The notes under the pieces were generated by a model, which worked only from the letters and a program-made list of their open reading frames with translations, made no database searches and had not been told where the DNA came from. Below, in pieces: positions 44,918 through 55,323 of a stretch of DNA of 64,000 nt (its first letter is position 1; each line of letters begins with the position of its first letter). The position numbers and the translations under genes were made by a program. The stretch lies in the NCBI GenBank assembly GCA_020465985.1, contig JAANYP010001197.1, positions 92,001-156,000 of the forward strand, read 5' to 3'. Source of the stretch: Centrapalus pauciflorus (taxonomy: Eukaryota; Streptophyta; Magnoliopsida; Asterales; Asteraceae).

Positions 44918-46134
44918 TGTGAAGACCACCCCCTATGGGACAGTTCTCACGAGTCTAGGTCCCACATCATGCAATACGATATCAATCAAACTAAGATAGA
45001 GTAATTAATTGCGGAATATCATAAATTACAGTACAAACTATTAAGATTTAAGTTTAATACAGATTAAGTTTTTAAATTAAACTTATAAAGGGCACAAGTT
45101 TAATCTAATTCATGTCATCATATAATCAAAATAAATCTACCCAGATCACCATAATCTCGTCATCCAATTAGTACCAAAATGGGGTCGCTGAGTAGAGGTC
45201 TATGAAACTTTTGTCTTGAGCGTGTAAGACCTAAGAACTAGGTCCGGCAGGTGACTTTCCTTTGTCTTTTCCTATAAAAATATTAATGTAGCAACCGTAA
45301 GCAAAGATTAGTGAGTAAATAGATTTTCAAATTAACATGCATGTCAAGAGAATCATCAATCTAGCATGATATGTCTTGGCTGCCGCTACAGCCCTCATGA
45401 TTGAGACATAGAAGTCATAGAGTCGGATGATGCTCAGGCCACGCTCACGCTTAAATTGTGGGGATCAGCCACATACTGGGCTAGCTACCAGTAAATCAAC
45501 GTGGCGGAACATCGGAGGTCATTACCAAGTTCATTTGAACTGGTGAAATAGCCAAGTCTAGAACAATAGACCAATCAAGGCTAATCAAGCTGAATCAATA
45601 TAACAAGTCTATTCAATGATGAAGCATAAGTAGTCAATGTCATGATAGTAGTAGTCTCAAAGCAGTATCAGAAATGAACTATAAATGCAATAAAATAAGA
45701 AATGATGATCAAATAGCTATCATGATCCACTGGGCAACACCCAACCATGGTGTGCACAGGTCACAATCCAGCTGATAATATAAATGTCAAATCGATCTAG
45801 CATCAACAATATGTCTCAACCGGAAATCAAACATGTTAAATCTGAATATCTATAACTCACAGTGTTGGGTCTTTATCAAACAGACGTAAAATCTGTCACC
45901 TGAGTTATCTCAGGATTTTATCTTTGTCAGTCTGTTCTCTGTCAATTCAAATCTTTGACCCGCTTTAAATTTTTAACTAAATGTTCAGAATTTCGCTGAA
46001 CCTGTCCAGAATTATTATATCATTATCGTCATCTCTTTAATCGTTAAAATCTTTATTTTATCTGATTCTGATAACTTACTCATTCATAAATCATTCTTTC
46101 AATTAAATTTATTGTTTCATTAATTCTCAAGGGT

Positions 46135-46137
<3 letters not shown>

Positions 46138-46196
<59 letters not shown>
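46138..46196. repeat. (TA)n microsatellite in the T2 left LTR
   Basis: About 59 bases of TA; the right LTR has about 94 at the same place (53209-53302), so the run changed length since insertion. Confidence 0.95.
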
Positions 46197-46200
<4 letters not shown>

Positions 46201-46330
46201 TCAATTTTGAAAGTTCAAGTAGGATAAATAATTAAATTAAAAGTTAATGATTAAACTAGATTCATATATGTTAATTCTAGCATGTACACCTATTTAAAGC
46301 ATATTAAAGTTTGAATGTCAGGTGCTAGAA

Positions 46331-46507
46331 TCGAAAACCCCCACTTCGAATTTGTGATTAGATTCGAACACATCACACACATGCATAAATTCGAGGAAAT
46401 TATATTCGAATTTAATGATTAAATTCGAATATAATTTCGAATTTAACTCTAATTCGAGTTTGTTCCATGTATTTTCGAGTTTGTTCTTGGTAACTCGAGT
46501 TTGTTCA
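46331..46507 (-). repeat. T2 LTR array of TTCGAA/TTCGAGTTTG motifs (left copy)
   Basis: About ten TTCGA cores in 180 bases; three read TTCGAGTTTG or CTCGAGTTTG, the same core as S3 though the elements are unrelated. The array lies 400-570 bases downstream of the LTR TATA in the direction of transcription, so in the leader. Confidence 0.8.
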
Positions 46508-46817
46508 TATCTGCAGCTTTAAAACATACATTTTTAGGCCTAAAATCACGAATATGTTACGTAATAAACCTATGTTCGATTATATTATGCAAATTCTAGT
46601 TAAACTCCATAAAAATAGCTTTAAATTTCATAAAAGTAATAAATTCGAAAAACCGAAATATATATAAAAAACGTAAAAATATCGATTATTACCTCAAATT
46701 CGTATGAAATCACGCAGAAGATAACAGATTCGTGTAGTATTCTCCGAGATCTTTCTAACGATATATATATCTTGATAATCGGACGGTCGGTTTCGGAGAA
46801 AATTTAGAGAGAAGGTA

Positions 46818-46907
46818 GAGAGAGAGAGAGTAGAGAGAGAAAGTTAGAGAGAGAGAGAAGAGAGAGAGTCAGATTCTGATAAATGAAATATAAATCACGT
46901 TTATATA
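46818..46907 (-). promoter_or_regulatory. T2 LTR core promoter candidate
   Basis: TATATAAA (46907-46900) followed after about 30 bases by a CT-rich run (46868-46818), on the minus strand. The right LTR has the same at 54028-53940, which would be the active copy of the element. Confidence 0.5.
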
Positions 46908-47167
46908 CTTCATCTAGTTATATTTGCTAGTTAACCCAGTTTTATTTTTGTATATTATATCTCTTTTATTTAATTATCTTTAATAATTTATTAATTCATA
47001 ATATAAATATTTATATAATTTAATTAAATATTTCATAACTTAATTAAATTATAATTCAAATAATGTAACATTATTACATTATCGGTTCAAAATACTGATT
47101 TTAAGACTAGATAAAAATTAGGTTGTTACAGAATGGGCTCCACCACGTACAAACTTCGTCCCCGAAG

Positions 47168-47770
47168 TTAGCTATGTTCGAACAGACTGGGATATGTTGC
47201 TTTCATGACATCTCTGGATTCCCAAGACTGATGCGAACCTTTGTGGTGTTTCCACTGGACGAGCACCATCTGTATCTCTTTATTCCGAAGGTTTTTGGTC
47301 TTCGAGTCCAGAATACGTTCTGGCTCTTCAACCACTCTAAGCTTTTCATCAATCTTCAAGTTAACGTGTGGTATTTGAACTTCTCTTTCATCTGCTAAGC
47401 TCTTTCTCAGATGACTGACATGGAATACAGGATGTATTCCAGATAAGTCCGTTGACAGTTCAAGACGATAAGATTGATTTCCTATCTTTTCCACAATCTT
47501 GAACGGACCGATGAATCTCGGAGCTAGCTTGTTTCTCTTTATGAATCTCACCACATTCTTCATTGGGGATACTTTCAACATCACCCAATCGTTAACTGCA
47601 AAGCTTATTGATCTGTGTCGGTTATCATAATATGACTTCTGCCTGCTTTGAGCTTCGAGTATGTTCCTTCTGACGAGTTGAATCTTCTCATGAGTCAACT
47701 GTAGAAGGGCAGGACCTGCTATTGGTGATTCACCTGTTTCGCGCCAACAGGTGGGAGTTCTGCACTTTCG
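47168..47770 (-). pseudogene. T2 integrase C-terminus and chromodomain-like tail
   Basis: Continues the pol frame after a single TGA (47768-47770) that stands where relatives have Gly of the ALYGRKC motif. Visible: RKCRTPTCWRETGES, then MTHEKIQLVRRNILEAQSRQ, the GPY/F-type stretch APRFIGPFKIVEKIG, HPVFHVSHLRKS, and a tail PERILDSKTKNLRNKEIQMV followed by VQWKHHKG, the chromodomain-like fold that guides insertion in chromoviruses. It ends with a stop 38 bases before the LTR edge. Apart from that one codon the part is intact. Confidence 0.9.
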
Positions 47771-49309
47771 TCAATATAAAGCTTCAAAAGGAGCCATCTT
47801 GATTGTTGAATGATAACTGTTATTATATGAGAATTCGACCAACGGCAAGTGGTCATCCCAGTTACCACCTAGATCAAGAATGCAGGCACGAAGCATATCT
47901 TCCAGAGTTAGGATAGTACGCTCACTCTGGCCATCTGCACTTGGATGATAAGCAGTACTCATAGAGATCCGAGTACCCATCCCGTCTTGTAGAGCTTGCC
48001 AGAATCTAGATGTGAAACGACTATCACGATCAGATACGATAGACTTTAGCACACCGTGACGAGAAATAATTTCTGTGATATACAACTGTGTCAATCTATC
48101 AAGGGAATATGTTTCTTTCATCGGTATGAAGTGAGCTGACTTCGTTAATCGGTCCACGACTACCCAGATGGAGTCGTGCTGTCTTTTGGTTTTCGGCAAC
48201 TTCGTGATGAAGTCCATTGTTATATGCTCCCACTTCCACTCAGGAACTGGAAGTGGTTGCATATCCCCGAATGGCTTCTGATGTTCTGCCTTAACCATTT
48301 GACATATTCTGCAGCTTTCTACATAACGACCGATGTCTTTCTTCATTCCTGGCCACCAGTAATCAGCTTTCAGATCGAAGTACATCTTTGACCTGCCAGG
48401 ATGAACAGATAATTTGGATTTGTGAGCTTCAGATAGAAGAGTGTTGCGAATAGAACCATATTTAGGAATCCAGATTCGGTTTCCCTTGAGACAATGAAGT
48501 CCCAAATGATTCAGAGTTAGAAATTGTAGCTGCCCTTTAAGATTTTCAGAACAAAGATTCTCTTCTTTCAGTGCTTCAGCTTGAGCAACTCTGATGTCTT
48601 CAATAAGATCAGAAGAGAATATAACCGGAGTTAGGGCATAGCAGCACTTTTCTGGATAAAATTTTCTACTCAAAGCATCCGCGACAACATTAGCTTTGCC
48701 GGGATGATATAGGATCTCACAATCATAGTCCTTGATAAGCTCCAAGGACCGACGCTGTTTCATATTCAGATCCTTCTGAGTAAAAAGATGTTTGAGACTT
48801 TTATGATCGGTGTAAAGTTGACACCGAGTCCCATATAGATAGTGACGCCAGATCTTCAGTGCAAAGGTAACGACAGCCAACTCAAGATCATGAGGTGGTG
48901 CACTTTTCTCGTAGTCTTTCAATTGCCTTGAAGCGTAGGCAATTACTTTTCCCCTTTGTATCAGAACACATCCTAAGCCAGTACCAGATGCGTCGCTGTA
49001 AACGACAAAATCATCATTGCCTTCTGGTAAGGCTAGGATCGGCGCTTGAATTAGTTTCTGCTTTATAGTTTCAAATGCCTCTTGCTGTTTATCGGCCCAT
49101 ACGAAAGGTGTATTCTTTCTTGTTAGCATCGTAAGTGGCACAGCAATCTTCGAGAAGTCCTTTATGAATCGCCGATAATAACCGGCCAATCCAAGGAAAC
49201 TTCTTATTTCGGACGCATTGCGAGGCGTTTGCCATTTTTGAACGGCCTCGACTTTAGACGGATCAACGGAAATACCTTCGCCAGAAACAACATGGCGAAG
49301 GAATTGAAT
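47771..49309 (-). pseudogene. T2 RT end, RNase H and integrase
   Basis: Begins IQFLRHVVSGEGISVDPSK, the second part of RT (thumb/connection), with no ATG at its start, so it depends on joining with the upstream RT exon. RNase H: VVYSDASGTGLGCVLIQRGK, LYTDHKSLKHLFTQKDLN and the end VADALSRK. Integrase: zinc finger with CRICQMVK, MDFITKLP, VSDRDSRF and SADGQSERT in DD35E spacing (35 residues between the second Asp and Glu). Open for 513 codons; stops only at the TGA noted for the tail. All catalytic residues I can check are present. Confidence 0.9.
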
Positions 49310-49366
49310 CTATAAAAGTAACAAAGAACGCTTTAAGGAATAGCTCAAGACAATGTAAAGTTATAC
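49310..49366 (-). other. Candidate 57-bp intron inside T2 RT
   Basis: On the minus strand the RT reading WLRQ is followed by GTATAACTTT, then 57 bases later TTACTTTTATAG, and the RT reading resumes in the expected register (IQFLRHVVS). Donor context CAG/GTATAA and a T-rich tract before TATAG fit a plant intron. Unspliced, the second codon is TAA. Very short for a plant intron. Confidence 0.6.
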
Positions 49367-49909
49367 CTGTCTGAGCCAGAATTCGCACTTAGAAAATTTT
49401 GCATAGAGTCTTTCTTTTCTCAGTAACTCTAGCGATTGCCGCAAATGAATAACATGATCAGCCTCCGTTTTGGAGTAAATCAGAATATCATCTATGAATA
49501 CGATAACTGACTTATCCAGCATCGGTCTGCACACGCGATTCATGAGATCCATGAACGCCGCTGGGGCATTCGTTAAACCGAACGGCATCACGAGAAATTC
49601 GTAATGACCGTATCTTGTTCGGAAGGCTGTCTTCGGGATATCCTCATCTCTGACTTTTAATTGATGATGCCCAGAACGAAGATCGATTTTTGAGAAGTAG
49701 CTGGCTCCTTGTAGCTGATCAAACAGATCATCGATTCTGGGCAGAGGATACTTATTCTTTATTGTGACTTTGTTCAACTCGCGGTAATCAATGCACATTC
49801 GAAAAGTTCCGTCTTTCTTCTTAACGAATAAGACAGGTGCACCCCACGGAGATGAACTCGGTCGGATAAAACCCTTCTCTAACAGCTCTTGCAACTGCTT
49901 TGACATTTC
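49367..49909 (-). pseudogene. T2 reverse transcriptase, first exon part
   Basis: MSKQLQELLEKGFIRPSSSP opens the RT fingers. Catalytic parts: YFSKIDLRSGHHQLKV (first Asp), TAFRTRYGHYEFLVMPFGLT, VIVFIDDILIYSK (the DD pair), and the end KCEFWLRQ at the intron-like gap. It is joined in frame with gag-protease but separated by a TAG (49907-49909) just after APAEM. Intact otherwise. Confidence 0.9.
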
Positions 49910-51790
49910 CTACATTTCTGCAGGTGCAAGTCTGTAAGGAGCTTTAGCAATAGGAGCCGCACCAGGAACCAAGTCAATACTGAACTCAACTTGACGTTCC
50001 GGTGGCACTCTTGAAATATCGTCAGGGAATACATCTGGGAACTCACAAACGATTGGGATATCAGATAAGGATTTCTTTTGGGCTTCAGAGGTAGATTCAG
50101 ATGAGACATAGCATACGTAAGATTCGTGACCCTTAGATAAGTACTTATGCGCTTTTTCAACAGAAATGAAGCAGTGAGCACCTTTTCGCTTCTCGCCTTT
50201 GATTTCCAATACACGGCCGTCTGAAGACCTAATTCTGATGATTCGCCGATTGCAGACGATCGTAGCCTCGTTATTCATTAGCCAATCCATGCCGACGATG
50301 ACGTCAAACTCTTTCAACGGAATAGGAATGAGATCAAGGTTGAATACGACGTTATCAACGAGTAGAGTGCAGTTTCGATATACAGAATCAGCCATAACAT
50401 AGTTGTTACTGGCTATCTCAATGTCAAGTACCACGGGAAGCTTTGATGGGGACTTATATAATCTTTGAGCAAAAGATGTTGATATGAAAGAACGACTAGC
50501 ACCGGAATCGAATAATACGCGAGCAGGGATGGAGTTAAGTAAAAACATACTCGTAACTACATCAGGGGTTTCCTTTGCTTCTTCTGCCGTTATCTGAAAC
50601 ACACGTGTCCTTGCTGTCGGAGTTGCAGCAGAACTTTTCACTGTAGAACCTCCCGCTGATGATGGTGACTGATATCGTTGCCCGCTACGACACTGATACA
50701 TGAAATGTCCTCTTTTCCCACATTTAGCACATCCACGCCCTTGCTGTGGGCACTCTTCACTGCTATGACCAATTCGGTTACACGCAAAACAAGTAACATC
50801 ATCTGGGTTACAAAGCCCCATGTGTGACTTTCTGCATCGCTTGCAGAATCGTGGCTCGTTTGTCAATGAGTAGGCTTGCGCTTTCGGTTGGGATTGTTGA
50901 GATTGCTGGGTCTGAGATTTGTTTGGCCTGAAGAATCTGTCAAATCGCTGTTTCTTCGCAGGAGATGGACATGTCGGATTCGCTGATGGAGCGTAAAGCT
51001 GATCGCCATACTCTAGATATCCTCTCTCGATTTGTCTTGCCGCTTCGACCATTTCCAAGTAACTCTTATATTTTATTGCGCTCATCGGGTGCCGGTATCT
51101 TGGGTTGAGTCCTCCACGGAATCTATTCATCTTCCTTTCTTCAGTAGCTACTTGATACGAGGAGTAGCCGCATAGTCGTGAGAATTCGTGTTCGTATTCA
51201 TCAACTGTCTTGGTTCCTTGGGTCAGCTGCATTAGTTGGACTTCCATCTTATCTTGTTGATCGATCGGGCAGTATTTTGCATTGAACATATCAAGAAACT
51301 GGTTCCACTCTAGAGTCTGAATAATTTCTTCGCCATAGATACTTCTCTGAGTCTTCCACCATGCACGAGCAGCTCCAACAAATAACGCAGACGCATAGCT
51401 CACTTTCTTTGAATCTAAACAGTCAGAGATTCTGAAAATCTCTTCGGTATGGCTGATCCAATCCATCGCCTGAATTGGATTCACTGTACCCTCAAAATTC
51501 AGGGCACCGCTCGCTTTGAAGTCCTTGAACTTACAGCCTTTAGGCTACTCAATTTGGGTTTCAGGAGTAGAGTTATCAGAATCAGATTCATTAGTCTGGA
51601 CTTGCTTTTCTTTTCTATTATTTTCTTATCTTCACGTCTTTTTTGCTTCGGCCTCATCTCTGGCCTGAAACTGTTCTTGCATTATTTTATTTTGTTGTTC
51701 TGAGTGTTGAGCTAACAATTGTTGCATCATTTCAAACATCTGTTGTGGGGTCATGTTGTTGGGAAGGTCACCTGATCCTGATCCTGACAT
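49910..51790 (-). pseudogene. T2 gag and protease
   Basis: gag ATG at 51790 (MSGSGSGD, as in T3), Gln-rich start, an inserted T in a run (51639-51644) with a compensating loss about 20 bases on, and TAG at 51547-51545 where T3 has Gln. From there open: capsid domain (MDWISHTEEIFRISDC, WWKTQRSIYGEEIIQTLEWN), CCHC knuckles CFACNRIGHSSEEC and CAKCGKRGHFMYQC, then protease VLFDSGASRSFIS with the Asp-Ser-Gly triad, and IVGMDWL. Ends APAEM then TAG before RT. Three disabling sites in all in this part. Confidence 0.9.
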
Positions 51791-51974
51791 CTTAACTGAA
51801 AATTAAAATCATTCAACTATCAGTTTATAGACTTAGATCTATGTACCCTTTTTCCCATCCTAATAGTCTGTACATCCTATCTCAGTTCAATCCACCTAAA
51901 TGATTGATACATATGTATTGCTTCAGTTTGAGACCAAGTATACTCACGTAATACTTGATTCACTCAAACTATGG

Positions 51975-51986
51975 GCTCTGATACCA
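51975..51986 (-). other. T2 primer binding site
   Basis: Plus strand GCTCTGATACCA, that is TGGTATCAGAGC on the minus strand, three bases from the 5' LTR. Confidence 0.9.
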
Positions 51987-51989
51987 TCC

Positions 51990-53206
51990 TGTGAAGACCA
52001 CCCCTTACGGGACAGTTCTCACGAGTCTAGGTCCCACATCATGCAATACGATATCAATCAAACTAAGATAGAGTAATTAATTGCGGAATATTATAAATTA
52101 CAGTACAAACTATTAAGATTTAAGTTTAATACAGATTAAGTTTTTAAATTAAACTTATAAAGGGCACAAGTCTAATCTAATTCAAGTCATCATATAATCA
52201 AAATAAATCTACCCAGATCACCATAATATCGTCATCCAATTAGTACCAAAATGGGGTCGCTGAGTAGAGGTCTATGAAACTTTTGTCTTGAGCGTGTAAG
52301 ACCTAAGAACTAGGTCCGGCAGGTGACTTTCCTTTGTCTTTTCCTATAAAAATATTAATGTAGCAACCGTAAGCAAAGCTTAGTGAGTAAATAGATTTTC
52401 AAATTAACATGCATGTCAAGCGAATCATCAATCTAGCGTGATATGTCTTGGCTGCCGCTACAGCCCTCATGATTGAGACATAGAAGTCATAGAGTCGGAT
52501 GATGCTCAGGCCACGCTCACGCTTAAATTGTGGGGATCAGCCACATACTGGGCTAGCTACCAGTAAATCAACGTGGCGGAACATCGGAGGTCATTACCAA
52601 GTTCATTTGAACTGGTGAAATAGCCAAGTCTAGAACAATAGACCAATCAAGGCTAATCAAGCTGAATCAATATAACAAGTCTATTCAATGATGAAGCATA
52701 AGTAGTCAATGTCATGATAGCAGTAGTCTCAAAGCAGTATCAGAAATGAACTATAAATGCAATAAAATAAGAAATGATGATCAAATAGCTATCATGATCC
52801 ACTGGGCAACACCCAACCATGGTGTGCACAGGTCACAATCCAGCTGATAATATAAATGTCAAATCGATCTAGCATCAACAATATGTCTCAACCGGAAATC
52901 AAACATGTTAAACCTGAATATCTATAACTCACAGTGTTGGGTCTTTATCAAACAGATGTAAAATCTGCCACCTGAGTTATCTCAGGATTTTATCTTTGTC
53001 AGTCTGTTCTCTGTCAATTCAAATCTTTGACCCGCTTTAAATCTTTAACTAAATGTTCAGAATTTCACTGAACCTGTCCAGAATTATTATATCATTATCG
53101 TCATCTTTTTAATCGTTAAAATCTTTATTTTATCTGATTCTGATAACTTACTCATTCATAAATCATTCTTTCAATTAAATTTATTGTTTCATTAATTCTC
53201 AAGGGT

Positions 53207-53304
<98 letters not shown>

Positions 53305-54251
53305 TCAATTTTGTAAGTTCAAGTAGGATAAATAATTAAATTAAAAGTTAATGATTAAACTAGATTCATATATGTTAATTCTAGCATGTACACCTATTTA
53401 AAGCATATTAAAGTTTGAATGTCAGGTGCTAGAATCGAAAACCCCCACTTCGAATTTGTGATTAGATTCGAACACATCACACACATGCATAAATTCGAGG
53501 ATATTATATTCGAATTTAATGAATTTCGAATTTAATGATTAAATTCGAATATAATTTCGAATTTAACTCTAATTCGAGTTTGTTCCATGTATTTTCGAGT
53601 TTGTTCTTGGTAACTCGAGTTTGTTCATATCTGCAGCTTTAAAACATACATTTTTAGGCCTAAAATCACGAATATGTTACGTAATAAACCTATGTTCGAT
53701 TATATTATACAAATTCTAGTTAAACTCCATAAAAATAGCTTTAAATTTCATAAAACTAATAACTTCGAAAAACCGAAATATATATAAAAAAACGTAAAAA
53801 TATCGATTATTACCTCAAATTCGTATGAAATCACGCAGAAGATAACATATTCGTGTAGTATTCTCCGAGATCTTTCTAACGATATATATATCTTGATAAT
53901 CGGACAGTCGGTTTCGGAGAAAATTTAGAGAGAAGGTAGAGAGAGAGTAGAGAGTGAAAGTTAGAGAGAGAGAGAGAGTAGAGAGAGAGTCAGATTCTGA
54001 TAAATGAAATATAAATCACGTTTATATACTTCATCTAGTTATATTTGCTAGTTAACCCACTTTTATTTTTGTATATTATATCTCTTTTATTTAATTATCT
54101 TTAATAATTTATTAATTCATAATATAAATATTTATATAATTTAATTAAATATTTCATAACTTAATTAAATTATAATTCAAATAATGTAACATTATTACAT
54201 TATCGGTTCAAAATACTGATTTTAAGACTAGATAAAAATTAGGTTGTTACA
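51990..54251 (-). repeat. T2 5' LTR (right copy)
   Basis: Minus strand TGTAACAACC to GGTCTTCACA. Includes TATATAAA (54028-54021), CT run (to 53940), the TTCGA array (about 53434-53630, one more GAATTTCGAATTTAATG unit than the left copy) and a TA run of about 94 bases (53209-53302). Confidence 0.95.
53209..53302. repeat. (TA)n microsatellite in the T2 right LTR
   Basis: About 94 bases of TA, some 35 longer than in the left LTR. Confidence 0.95.
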
Positions 54252-54945
54252 ATGGACATCAAAACTATTATTTCTTGTATGTATTACACAAGTGTTTATG
54301 TGGATCCATCAGCCCTCATATCATGAACCGTTAATTACATTTATTTGTAAGCGCGAATATATTGTGGATAGATCTATCGGGAGTCGTGTCCCCCATTCGG
54401 GTTAGCCTTAACCGGCTAACAGTGGAATGCATATATATTTAACACACGATATCACATTCGGGGATACCGCACAGGGCAAACTCATTTAATTAAGCTTCGG
54501 TGGCATGATGGTTTATGTAATACATACATGGAATTTATGCTTTATAAATTCAACTCATCTGATTATGTCCATACAATTGGTCTTTTCGCGTAAACCTATG
54601 AGCTTACCAACAAATTGTTGACGTATTTTAGCATGCATTTTCAGGTAATTAAGACATGTGCATTCATCGGAAGCATTCCAAGGCTTCCGTTCATTTTGAA
54701 GTCGCATCATTTTCAAACTCGGAGATTTGTTTGCATCATTTTTGATAATCTAGTTATGTATTTAAATATCTGTAACTTGCTAACTACTCTTCATTTGATT
54801 CGGGCTATGTAAAACAATTAAAAATTTTAAAGTTTTTTCAATATATTTTTCCGAAAACGTCCATGTAGTGGTCTTTCCTTATGATTATGGTTACGCTTCC
54901 GCACTCGTCACGCCTCGCTGCCAACCGGGGTAGCAGGGTGTGACA
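54252..54945 (+). repeat. T1 3' LTR, right part
   Basis: Resumes with the ATGGA duplication, matches the 5' LTR 35740-36438, and ends GGGTGTGACA at 54945. Confidence 0.9.
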
Positions 54946-54976
54946 GGTTTGATTGAGGCCTTTTTTGTGCCTCACA
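54946..54976 (-). repeat. S5 3' LTR, first 31 bases
   Basis: Minus strand TGTGAGGCACAAAAAAGGCC, matching the S6 LTR start. Directly abuts T1, which therefore sits inside the S5 LTR. Next to it on the right is GGGAGAT, the polypurine end. Confidence 0.85.
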
Positions 54977-55323
54977 ATCTCCCGCTATTTGCAATAATCA
55001 GTCTAAACTGATTATATCAATGATTACTATATATTTTTACATTACATTTGCTGAAATGGAAGTACAACATTGAAGTAAAGTAAGAGATCAGTTTATATAT
55101 ACACTGATATTGACTTAAACAACACATGTTTTTACAGAAGTACAACTATTGTACTGAAATACATTACAACTGATGTAATAAAGTACAACATATGAACAAG
55201 AAGACAATTTCAACAAGTTTGGACTGTTGATGTTTGGAGCAAGTAATGGCAAGCCTGTCCAACTTATGGACAACTTCCATTCTTCATCTACTCAGTAGCA
55301 GATGAACCTTGAAGCTGTTGTTG
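54977..55323 (-). other. S5 post-env spacer
   Basis: Homologous to S6 40686-41042, read on the minus strand, with traces of the ACATCAGTTGTAATG-type repeat near 55140-55180. No gene. Confidence 0.6.

Larger units (their letters stand above)
44918..47130 (-). repeat. T2 3' LTR (left copy)
   Basis: On the minus strand TGTAACAACC to GGTCTTCACA. Contains TATATAAA (46907-46900) followed by a CT repeat (46868-46818, minus strand), the TTCGA motif array (46331-46507) and a TA microsatellite (46138-46196). Confidence 0.95.
44918..54251 (-). mobile_element. T2: complete Ty3/gypsy chromovirus-like element, reversed
   Basis: LTRs of 2213 (44918-47130) and 2262 (51990-54251) bases, differing in about 20-25 positions by eye (about 1 percent) plus changes in TA and GAATTTC repeats. 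TSD ATGGA on both sides (44913-44917, 54252-54256). On the minus strand: LTR, primer site, gag, protease, RT with an intron-like gap, RNase H, integrase, chromodomain-like tail, LTR. Coding frames carry a few nonsense changes, so it is recently dead or dependent on suppression. T3 is the same family. Confidence 0.95.
33737..54945 (+). mobile_element. T1: Ty3/gypsy element, partly deleted, carrying S6 and T2
   Basis: 5' LTR (left edge lost), primer site at 36442, short gag remnant, then the S6 fragment in place of most gag-pol. Integrase and C-terminal codons follow (42160-43174), then a polypurine tract and a 3' LTR split by T2. Inserted in the S5 LTR. LTR copies differ clearly (about one base in ten in a stretch I compared), so it is older than T2 and S3. 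Confidence 0.85.
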
